A DNA stretch of 64,000 nucleotides from Sanguinoderma infundibulare (lineage: Eukaryota; Basidiomycota; Agaricomycetes; Polyporales; Polyporaceae), in the NCBI GenBank assembly GCA_032821775.1, contig JAVLRN010000009.1, positions 2,728,001-2,792,000 of the forward strand. The letters run 5' to 3'. The notes under the pieces are model-generated. The model searched no databases. It saw only the letters and a program-made list of their open reading frames with translations, and was not told the DNA's origin. Both the position numbers and the translations under genes were made by a program. How positions within the stretch are numbered: position 1 is the stretch's first letter; each line of letters begins with the position of its first letter. Shown here one piece after another: positions 12,220 to 22,151 of the stretch.

Positions 12220-14590
12220 ATGGCTCTCGTCCTCCCATTCCGCACTCCACTCGCTATGTCCCCCGCTCTCCCCTGGGAGGTCATCGAAAGGGTCATTGGC
12301 CATCATGATCCATTCGACCGGCACGATCGCAAGGCGCTGTACAACTTTTCCCTCACATGTCGCGAACTCCGTCCTCGTAGTCTCTGTCTTCTCGTTTGCT
12401 GCGTCATAATCACCCGCAGAGATGGTATCTTCAGTCTTTGCGACTTCCTCCGGGCCAAACCCCACCTCGCACCCCTCGTTCGGACGATAGCCATGCATCC
12501 GACCGACTTGGTGCCTTCCCTCCCTCTCAAAATGCTTCCCAACCTGATAAATGTCGAGTTCACTCGCACGAGTGATCTACATCCCGGTCCCTTCGAGAGC
12601 GGCTTCAAGCACACCATTCTGCACCGGTCCGGTCTCAGTCGTGTATCTGGGACCCACATCCAGACCCTGCAATTCGTCCGCGTTACTTTTGCCACAGATC
12701 TGGAGTTTGCCCACCTCCTCGCGGCATTTCCACGCACCAAAGAACTCTTCTGCAAGTCTCTGCACATCATAAAAAATGTTAGCCCACATCTAGTAGTGAC
12801 GGGACAACGCACGTCGAGACGACTAAAGCTGATGACACTCGGTGTGAGGACCACTCACCATGTCTCCAGGCAAATCACTGACTTGGGCCTCCTCATTTCA
12901 GATAGACGAAGAGGTGGACAAAATGGCAGGCGCGTTGCTATTAGAGTTGGGTGAATCCACGGTGGAGACTCTGTCCTTGGTCGTGAAAACAAATGAGTAC
13001 AGTGAGTCCACAACTGCTTTACATCTGGGTGTAGCGGTCTATTCATATCATACTTACTCCCACCAACCTGCTCAGAGCAATTGCATTCACTTCCACAACC
13101 AAACGGATGGGCTCAACTGTGCTTCTTGACCCTGAAACCAAGGTTCGACAATGACGACATCACGAAGGCCATCGAGTGCCTGAAGGTTATCCATTCTCGA
13201 ACCTTGAAGAAGGTTACGGTCTCCTTCTTGGATGTCCCATGGGACGCCTATCAGAAGGTGCTCAAGGAAGACGGGATCGCGTCCAGATGGTCCGAGCTGG
13301 AACAGGAACTGCTGCGTCTCCTTCAACCCGCAATAACATTCCAAACCAAGATCCCTATATCTCGCAGGAATGCTTTCTGGAGTGAAGCGCTCCGACAGTA
13401 TTTCCCCGGGTTGCACAAGCGAAATGCAATCACTGTCTCGTCGGACAGAGTAGGTGGGTTGTAAAATCGCGATTACGATGGTGGCAATGCAGCTCATCGG
13501 TTGTGTAGGGATCCCAACTGGTCACGACGACAAAGTGTCCTCGCTCGTTGTTTCTCCGGACAGCAAGTGGATCGCAACCGGGTCTCGCGATTCTACCATC
13601 ATTCTATGGAGCTCGGACGGGCAGGTCTCCCATGAATGGGTCGCTCATCTCGGACCGCTCGAGTCGCTTGCGTTCTTCCCAGATAGTCGATTTCTCGCAT
13701 CTGCTGCTCCGTGGGACGACAGGATAGTGGCGATTTGGGACATCAGCCAGGGCGGCGCCCTCGAAGTTGCAACACTCGAGGGCCACTCGACCTGTGCGTG
13801 GTCGTCAGATGAGACCACGATCGCCTTCGCATACAACGACACTGGCGATCAAGCTAGCGTATCGGATTCAAAACCCGACAACGCCGTGTGCCTGTGAGAC
13901 GTCCGGACGTCCCAGCAACTCCACCTCCTCACAGGTGCTCATCACGCAATAATCCGCTCCATCTGCTTCTCTCCAGATGGACGTTGGCTTGTCTCGCGCG
14001 CGTCCGATAACCACTGTTGCGTTTGGGACATCGCATTGGGCGCACTGCACACAGTCCTTCGCGGTCACAAGAAGGACCTCGGGGCCATCGCTTTCCATCC
14101 TGACAGCACGCGCCTCGCCACCGCGTCTGAAGACGGCACTGTCCGGATCTGGAATGCGCATACAGGGCAACAGGTCTTCACGTTGGAGGGCCACACGAGT
14201 GGGGTATTGGACGTGGCGTTTTCGCCGGATGGGGCGCTGGTGCTGTCTGCGTCGTTCGACGCGACGGTGAAGATCTGGGATTCGCACAGCGGTGCGATGC
14301 TCTTATCGCTCAGCGGGCATAGCCACTGGGTTAACGCTGCGCGCTTCTCTCCATGCGGGCGGTACATCGCGTCGGCGTCGGATGACAAGACGGTGCAACT
14401 GTGGAGGACTCGAGACGGCTCGTGCGTGGCGACGTTCCGCGAGCATGGAGGCCCGGTTGGAAACGTAGCTTTCTCCCCCGATGGGAGAACACTGTCGTCT
14501 GGAGCATATGATGGGAGTGTTTTCATCCGTCGTCTCTCTGATGTCATTCCTGAGGACGGTTGCTCGTGGGATACGACTATAGCGAAGTAG
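12220..14590 (+). pseudogene. F-box/WD40 fusion, copy 2 (one nonsense codon)
   Basis: It has the same four-exon structure as copy 1: 12220-12843, 12902-13001, 13076-13453, 13509-14590, a total of 728 codons. The F-box start is SPALPWEVIERVIGH. The WD40 part has blades such as LEGHTSGVLDVAFSPDG and VKIWDSHSG. A TGA at 13895-13897 interrupts blade 3-4, where the other copies have the Trp codon TGG in CLWDVR. The frame is otherwise open on both sides. I looked for an intron that would remove the TGA: the only GTGAG...ACAG pair is 41 bp and breaks the frame. So it is a pseudogene, or an allele making a propeller truncated after about 2-3 blades. Two in-frame starts (12220, 12256) are possible. 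Confidence 0.75.
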
Positions 14591-15306
14591 AGTCAGTATT
14601 GTACAAGGACACATATTTATTTGAATACATGATGTCTGGATGATGTCGACTGTCGATACACTACTACTGGTTCAAGGGCTGAGACAATATGCTACGTAGG
14701 CCGAGACTAATACATCGGTTAGGTCAAGTGTCCTCGTTTCACGAGTGGGAATCGACCACTCTCATTCGTCCTCGCTGGCCACCATTGACAAGGAATTGTT
14801 TTGTCGCATGTAGCGCGGGGCGTTGCTGACTGCGACTATAACCCGGACCGACAGTCTGACGTGGAGTGGTGACTCCAGTCGTTCGAAGCCCATGGCTCTG
14901 ACGGGTCGCCGCGGGACCCGCTCCGGGCTCCGTTCGATCTCCGAACTCGCTCATGACGCACTAACCTCGTGGCCGTGCCACAGTGTGTACGAAGGGCAGG
15001 CACTGTACGTCCTTGTGGTGACGCTCCGAGTGCTATCGGTATCGACATCGTCGCCCCATGCTGTGCCGGCTCATGAACAGCCGCAGGCATCGACTTTTGA
15101 GGTTCGTCTACTATGGCCTTAGGAAGTCGCCGCTCCCGCAGTGGCGCGGCCATGAATATTGTATGCACATGCACAGTGCCGGCACGGTCAAGAATACGCT
15201 GATCCATCCAAAGCAGTACGTACAAATCAAGAAAAACACAGCACACAAAGCGAACAAAAAACACACAGCAGAGACTAGTAAGAGTCCCAGTCCAACACGC
15301 AGAATC
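14591..15306. other. Intergenic, nothing recognised
   Basis: This is the region between the end of F-box/WD40 copy 2 and the stop codon of the securin-like gene, where two transcripts converge. Its open frames carry no recognisable domain. Confidence 0.4.
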
Positions 15307-16944
15307 TCAGACGCTGAACCTAAAGTCCTCCTCCCCGCCTCCACCTCCGGCATACGTCCTCTCCAGTGCAGCCGCGAGCGCGTCCTCCGCCCACCCGCCG
15401 CTCTTCCCGGCCGAAGGAGGAGGACCGGTAGGCTTCTTGCCGAGCGTCGTCGCCGAGCGCGATCGCGCAACCGCACCAGGACCAGCTTTGGCAGCGACCG
15501 CGCCAGTCGTCGCGGACTTGACGATTGAGGACCGGGCCTGCACCGCCGTGCCGACCGTCGTGCTCGGCGCGCTCGCCATGGGCCTCCTCGCTGGGCGCAC
15601 GGCGTTTGGCGCGGCGGCGGCGGCGGCCGACGCAGCTGCTGCCGCCGCCTTCGCGGCGCGGAGCGCGGACGTGCGAGTCTGCCCTGGAGCGGGGATGACT
15701 GTGGGTTGGGCGAGGCGCGACGAGGACGGGGGCCGGCTCTGGTTTGGGGGCGTGGTCGTCGCCGGTCTCGGGGGCGCCGCCGCGGTGGGCTGGGTACGCG
15801 AGGAGGGAGCGATGCGCGTGGAGGAGGCACGGACGAGCGGAATCGCGGACGTAGATTTCGAGGCTGGGGGCTTGGATTGTGAATGGGGAGGGTGCGCGGA
15901 GTCGGGATGGGGCTTTGCGGGTCTGGGCGCGAACGGGCTATCGTCCTCTGCGGTGAAGTCAGCGGGTGGTTTGAGGCGGACAGGTCCAGGTGTGTGGGAC
16001 ATACCGAGTTCCGGAAGTTCTAACCCGTCGGGGAACGAGTCGGGGTTGAAGCCGGTGTCGGCGAGTAGCTGCTTGACATCGATTTGTTGTTCGATGTCTT
16101 GCGCGTAGAATGCGTCCGCGGTGTCGTCCATGAGACCGGCATGGCCGAGTTGAAATAGTGTTCGGCCCATGGCGTTGTAGTCGGGTATCTCGAACGGCGG
16201 CTCGTACGGTGGCTCTATACCACCAGCATGTGGGTTCGCAATCGCGAGGGACGGAAAAAAGACTGGATGGTCTCACCGATGGCGGTTGGGGCCATATACT
16301 CGATTTCATCGTCCTCGTCGTCGACAGCGACCTCGGTCTCGTCCTTGGCCTCCTCGGCGACGCCGCCAATGCCTTCCATATCGCCCGGGCTGACATCCCA
16401 GTAGTTGCCTTTGGTCAATGGGGTTTTGAAGTTGGACCCGCTCAGTCGTCCTCTCAGACTCTTGCGGGCGCTCGACGGACGGAGGAGGGGGGCGGCGTCG
16501 GGGGACAGGGACTCCTGCTGTGGCTCTGCGGCAGCGAGGAGGGCGAGCTTGGATAGCTTGATGCCGGGGGTCTTGCCTGCGGGACCTGCGAAGTTGGCGG
16601 CGGCGACACGGTTCGGGAAGGGGGTCTTGTCCATGAGCGGACGGGTGAGGGAGATGGAGACGAGTGGCTTCTTAGCATCTACGGGTGCGCAGACAGGCAG
16701 GCTCAGTGCTGCTGTACGACTAGAGAGAGTGGGAGAAGGAGGAGAACGTACGAGCGGTGCCGGGGCGGAAGGGGGTTTGGAGGATGTTCTTCTTGGAGAG
16801 GACGGTCTTTGGGCCGTTGTGGAGGGCGTTCTCCTGGAGGGCGCTGCGACCCTTGAGGGCCATGCGGCCGGGGGTCTTGGCATTGAGGATAGACTGTGAA
16901 ACGTCGATGTCGGCGTTGAGCGAGACAGGCCGCGAGCTGAGCAT
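15307..16944 (-). CDS. Securin-like (Pds1/Cut2-type) disordered protein
   Basis: Exons 16752-16944, 16277-16678 and 15307-16214 join in frame into 500 residues. The N-terminal third resembles a destruction-box region (KTPGRMALKGRSALQENAL, with RSALQEN) and has repeated TP motifs (KKNILQTPFRPG, MDKTPFPNRVAA, FKTPLTKGNYWDVSPGD) that suit Cdk control. An acidic stretch leads to EIEYMAPTAIEPPYEPPFE and then RTLFQLGHAGLMDD. The EIEY-x-x-P and LFQLG features recall the part of securin that occupies the separase active site. After this come a Pro/Ser-rich linker, an Ala run (about 15600-15660) and a short C-terminal helix-like end. If correct, it inhibits separase until APC/C destroys it at anaphase. 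Securins are poorly conserved, so this is an inference from short motifs. The start could lie upstream. Confidence 0.5.
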
Positions 16945-18646
16945 GATGGATGCGCAGTCGGGGAATCGTCCTTGCTCGTCGCACTCGACGATGAACTCGA
17001 TCACCGTGGCATAGACGCCTAAATCGCGAACGTCACGCTGCACGCGACCTGTGACCCGTGATTATGTAAGGCCTAGATGTCAGGCTGCAGCGGCAGGCCT
17101 TGTCACGTCTGCTGCTCCTCGGGCATTAAATTCACCGTGTTCGCTGCTCCTTGAAGGGGCGGTGGAGGAAGCGGTATGTTGCACTACGTCTTTTACGTCC
17201 TGGCTGCGGGTGACTGAACGTGTTGTTGTTGGCAGCGTCTGCGGGGCCCTGGGATATATATTGCATCTGCACAGTCCCCACGCAAAGGCGGATGCGTTGT
17301 TTCGCGCAAGCTGCCCTTACCCGCGTTCTTCTGCATCTCGTGGGTAATCATGAGTACTACACGTGTATCTCCATCCCGTGAGTCGCACTGAATGCCCCAC
17401 TGGCCGTGTTTCTCCTTTCTCTGCCTCATCCTTCTCACGAGAATCAATTCCTGTCAATTCCGACCACATCTTCTCTCAAATATGTAGGCCTGGCGGACTT
17501 CCGGAGCTTGTCCCATCCCAGCTATTCCAAATACCTCTCAGCGCCCACCAAGCCATTGTTCAACGTATCCCCGAACCAAACAAAGTACCCATCCTCCAAG
17601 TCGCCGGTCAGACGACTCCCATTCGACGACCCTGGCTTCATTGATGGACTTCTCGATATCCAAATAACGCTCCCATTCAATCTCTTGTCCGACCATCGGC
17701 GTCATGCTTATCCCGACGCTTCTAACGCCCCGCTTGTCCCCGATGACGCTTGCATGAAACCTTGAGGCCTCAGCCTCGCCTTCGCCTCGTCCGCCTCACC
17801 GACCGTGACTTCTCGCTCGATCACACATTCTTCCGTTCACCATCTAGTCGCCATCATGTTCTCAAATCACACACAATCCTAACACTCATACCGACCAAAA
17901 TCGTCAAGTTACAGCACGCCGCGCCGGCGCACAGTGTTTATACACACCATTCGCACCGGTTTACTGCTCATGAAAATGAAAGAAGACGGCCACAACTCTT
18001 CCAAAGAACTCCTTCCCGAAAGAGTGGATGAAACTTCGAGAAGCCAATCAATTTGGTTCCATCCCAATCAATCACTGATCTCCCCGGCCTCGGTGGCTCA
18101 GCAGCCCTCAGCTCGCTCGCGTCCTCTCGCCTCTCGCCATCGATTGCCGAACCCACTCCGCGACCGTGTTCCCTCCGCGACCCTCGAACGCCTTGTCCTC
18201 GCGAGGCCGAGGTCGACTCCACAAGCGAGTTGGTCCCCACATCCCTTCCCCGGACATAACCCGACGTCAATCATCCACTCCCCCTCCCAGGCAAAATGGT
18301 CTCCACTCACGCCAGATCCGGCTTCCTCTCTCCCGTCCCCACCTCGTCCAGCCCCAGAGCGATCCCCGATGACGCTGCAGCCCGCGCCGCGTATCCCAAA
18401 CGGGGCTAAGCCTGCCCACCAAGCCTTCTCTCAACATAAACATAGATTCTCGTCCAACGTCATCCGGCTTCTAAAATCTTCCTGCGGCTTAGGCTATGGG
18501 GAACGCCCGTCGGCGTTCGCTTCGCTCGACAGGTTCTAATGCGCATCCGTCGTGCCGTGTCCTGCGGGACCGTCTCACTCGCCGCGTTCTTGTGCCCTAA
18601 ACCTTTCTTATAATTCTCCCTCTCCTGGGGTCTCGGTGGCGCTACC
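16945..18646. other. Intergenic between divergent genes
   Basis: It holds the 5' ends of the securin-like gene (minus) and the zinc-cluster gene (plus). Open frames such as 17406-17765 and 17934-18539 are rich in Pro/Ser/Arg without a domain, as expected by chance in GC-rich DNA. A first non-coding or coding exon of either neighbour could hide here. Confidence 0.4.
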
Positions 18647-20988
18647 ATGGCGAACGCCGTGCACGAACACCACCACATGTCGCAGGCCTACGCCAACAGC
18701 CAGGTGTTCCGGGACCGCGACGGCTCGGAGATCTTGCAGCCTCACTACCCCGTCGGTCCCGCCGCCGCGGACCTCCAATACGGAGGTTATTATGACGTAC
18801 GTCGTCGCTCGATGCACCCTCAGCTCCTGGCAACGCCGGAGAACTGACGACGTTGATCGACGTGTAGCCCGATGCGTACTACTCTCCGTACGCCATCACT
18901 GTCGATCCTCAGTGCTACGTGCCCGGAGGCACGCCCGTGCAGGCCGACTACAACGTGGCCAACCCCGGCTCAGCGTTTGCCTACCTTCACTACCTCCCGC
19001 CCTCTGCGATCTCAAGCAAGTACTATGCGCTGCACGACCCCAACGTCTACCCATCCGCCGAACCCCGGCCGCCGACCTCGTCCGTTGGGTGCCCGACACC
19101 GACCGCCCAATCGCCCGAGCCCGCCGCCACAGCCATCGCGACCGTCCCGGCGATGAGCGAGTCCGCCTCCACCTTCAAACTCGAGCCCGAGCCCCCAATG
19201 GGCCGCCTCACCCCGCCCCCGCTCGACTCCGGCATGTCCACGCCGACGCTTACGTCGGCGGCCGCGTCGACCCCCGGAGGGCTGGCGTACCCAGAGTTCC
19301 CCACGTCTCCGGGCCCTGCGTGCCTCACGGACCCCTCCCCGTCTGATCCTCCCGCGCGCGCGTACCCTGTTCTTCCAAAACAAAGAAGAAACAGGGACGA
19401 CCCCGGCGGGGACACTGGCCCACTGGCGCAGCACCCGGCGCGATGCGAGGTAGGCCCTGCCCTGCTTTGTCTTGGAGTACTTTGGATGCACGCGAGGCTG
19501 ACTGGTATCCGCCGAGGATCAGACAGGAGCTGCGTTCACAGGTGCTGGTCCTTGGGCCTCCTCCTACCCGGGCGCAGCGGCGACGGCGGACGTGTATGCC
19601 GGCTATCGGCAGGAACACATGAACTCAATGGCAGCCCCCAACAGGAACAAGACGAACATGGGGAACGATAACCAGCTTGACACGACGACGGCGGCGGCGG
19701 CGGTCGTCGTGCCGTCCCAGTGGAAGGTCGGCGCGGCCTTCGACCGGCTGCGCTTCCCGCAGTTCGGGGGCGACTGGGACGCGCTCATGGCAGCCGTGCA
19801 TGGCACGAGCTACTCCCAGGCCCAGCGCATGCCCCGCTCCGGCTCCCCGCTCAGCGCAGAGGAGGCCCAGTGTGCGTGTCGTGCCGCGCAACCCATCTTG
19901 CATTTAACTGACATCGCATCGGGCATTCTGCCCCCCGCCAGTACTCGAGCAGCTCAAGGCGGGCCTGGGTCTGGACCTCGCGCCGCCTGCGCCTGCACAG
20001 TTCCTGCCGTACGGGCGGGCCCCGACGACGCCCCCGACGACGCCGAGGACGCCAACGACGCCGACGTCAACGTTCTCCAGCGACAACGTGGTGGTGTACT
20101 CACCGACGACGGGCCGCCGCATCCCGGTCGCGGCGGGGCCCTCAGGGCCTGTCCTGCAGCTGAACGCGAATGGCGTGGCGCGGCCGCCATACAAGCGCGG
20201 CACGGTCGCGGCGTGCGCGTTCTGCAAGCGACGCAAGATCGCGTGCGGGGGCCCGCAGGACGGCGACGAGGCGCGGCGCTGTCGGTGAGTGGTGCGACTA
20301 GTCTGAGATCCTCTGGCCGGTTCTTGGCTTCTCTCCCGGTCCTCTCGCTTGTCCTTTTTATCTCCTCGCGGGAGAGGCAAACGCCGGGATGGCAATATTG
20401 CCATCGCCGGCGTGCACCTTCTTCCGCGTCGGTGGTTTCAGTGCGAGAGTACTGCGTCCGGGTGCTGGGTGGGATGCGCGTCCCATGATGCGGCTCTTGG
20501 CGCAACATGGCGCGCCGCGAAGCGCGTCATTAAACCATCGGAAACGCTTATCAGCGTTCTCGCCCCAATCGAGCAGCGCAGATCCCAGTCGCCCCTCCCG
20601 CGCCGTCGATCGTTCCCACCCAGGACCGTGTCTCGAGGCCCACAAACCAATTGCGCCGGGCCACGGGCTCGCGCAACGTTGCGTTCGCGCCGCGCTTCGC
20701 CCTTGTCAGCTCTCGAGATGGAGGGGGGGTGCAATCCGATCGCGCTAGCTGCCCGCCTTCTGGTCTAGTTCATATCCCACTTTCTGCATGCGCGCCCTCG
20801 GTTTCTGGTTCTGGTTTCTGGTTCTGACGCGTTTTTTTCGCCCTTCTAGCCAGTGCATCCAGCGCCACCAGCCCTGCGAGTTCCCCGCGGCGTCCTACCA
20901 CCAGACCCGTCCGGCGCCAGCACCGGGTGCCCCGTATGGTTATGCGCACCCGACGCGCGTCGTCGACAGTGCCCGCGGTCGCCGCTGA
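18647..20988 (+). CDS. Zn(II)2Cys6 transcription regulator with C-terminal zinc cluster
   Basis: It starts MANAVHEHHHMSQAYANSQ at 18647. Exon 1 (18647-18796) and exon 2 (from 18868) are followed by exons near 19551-19869, 19938-20284 and 20850-20988. The zinc cluster reads CAFCKRRKIAC, eleven residues, then CRQCIQRHQPC: CX2CX6CX11CX2CX6C, the Gal4-type binuclear cluster. It is split by the last intron exactly inside the CRQC motif and sits near the C-terminus rather than the N-terminus. Upstream the protein is rich in Pro, Ser, Thr and Ala, with possible activation segments. A basic GRPRR stretch near 19400, resembling an AT-hook core, appears in another frame, so the exon 2/3 boundary is unresolved. 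Expected to be a nuclear DNA-binding protein; target genes are unknown. Confidence 0.7.
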
Positions 20989-22151
20989 GCGCTCAAGACC
21001 CCGTTCTATACGGCAGTTCGCGACCGGCGTGGTGCGTTCGCGCCGCCCCGAACGCTTCTTCCTTCCTCCTTCTCGCCGCGCTTCCAAGTTCTCGCAGGTT
21101 TAGTAGTTCCCGGAAGGACGCGTAAGTTCTCCTTCCGGCACGTGCTATTGCTGCCTCCAGACCCGTGTCCCGCATTCGCTAGTGGATATCGTACTGTACG
21201 TCATGATATTCCTCATTTCGCCCGCCCGCACACACCTCCTTCCGAGTCCGCTTCGCTATCGCCACATCTTCGTGTTTGCCAATCCTCCTCCGTGTCTGTC
21301 TCATCGTATCGCCATCGGAACCTCCAAGTCGTTCGTCTCTGTACCACGACAACCTGCGGACACCGCACATTCTCTCGTCTGCTCATACTACAGTATCAAT
21401 CGCACACTCTATCGTCACCGCGCTGGACATGTTTTTTTTGCTGTTGCTCTCCCAGTTCTCTCGTATCCTAACTGTCTGTTTTGCAGTCATCTGTCTCATC
21501 CCTGTCCGCGTTCTCGCCACCGGAGTATGTAGTACTGTATGTCCACCTCTGCTTTTATTCGCATCATGCGTCACTAGGATTGCCGTCTGTCTTATGATAT
21601 TTGTGCTTACTGTACCTCTGACTTTTCCGCTAATCATCGACACCCACTAATTATCGACACCTTTCCCTGGGGCCCGAGTACGCTCTGGCTTGCGTCAATG
21701 TCTCCGGACGTCAATACTATAGGTATGGACACACCAGCCTGCCATGAGACGGTATATGCAATTCTATTTATGCAACTCAACATATCAATCCAAGTACATA
21801 CACATACACACATACACCACGACGTATACGCGAGCGAGCAGGTGGCGAGGTATTCAAAGAACATGTACACTGGCAGCAGTAAGGAGCGTATTACGGCCCC
21901 ACACATATGTAGCATATATAGCGCGGGGCAGGCAGGTATAATGTCTTCTCAATCCGGCATACAACTACACTGTAAATCAGGCTAGCGGCGTTGGACGTTG
22001 GATAGTGTGCGTTGGTGATCATGAATCCATGATAGCGAACCAATCTTCGTTTGAGGGACGAACGAGCGGGAGGTGAGCATAGACACACAGACGAGCAGAG
22101 AGCATTAAGCAGAGCACGAGAAAAAAAACACCAAACACCAAACCAAGGGAA
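20989..22151. other. Intergenic, 3' flanks of converging genes
   Basis: It separates the zinc-cluster gene from the downstream end of the kinase gene. It contains AT-richer, CA/TA-repeat-like sequence near 21780-21830 (ACATACACATACACACATAC). No gene is recognised. Confidence 0.45.

Noticed and set aside
13884..13935. Possible intron removing the TGA in F-box/WD40 copy 2
   Set aside because: The GTGAG...CACAG pair spans only 41 bp and joining it shifts the frame, so it cannot rescue the gene.
15437..16108. Long Ala/Gly/Val-rich plus-strand ORF opposite the securin-like gene
   Set aside because: It is an antisense shadow of the GC-rich third exon; it has no start context, introns or domain, and the minus-strand reading has meaningful motifs.
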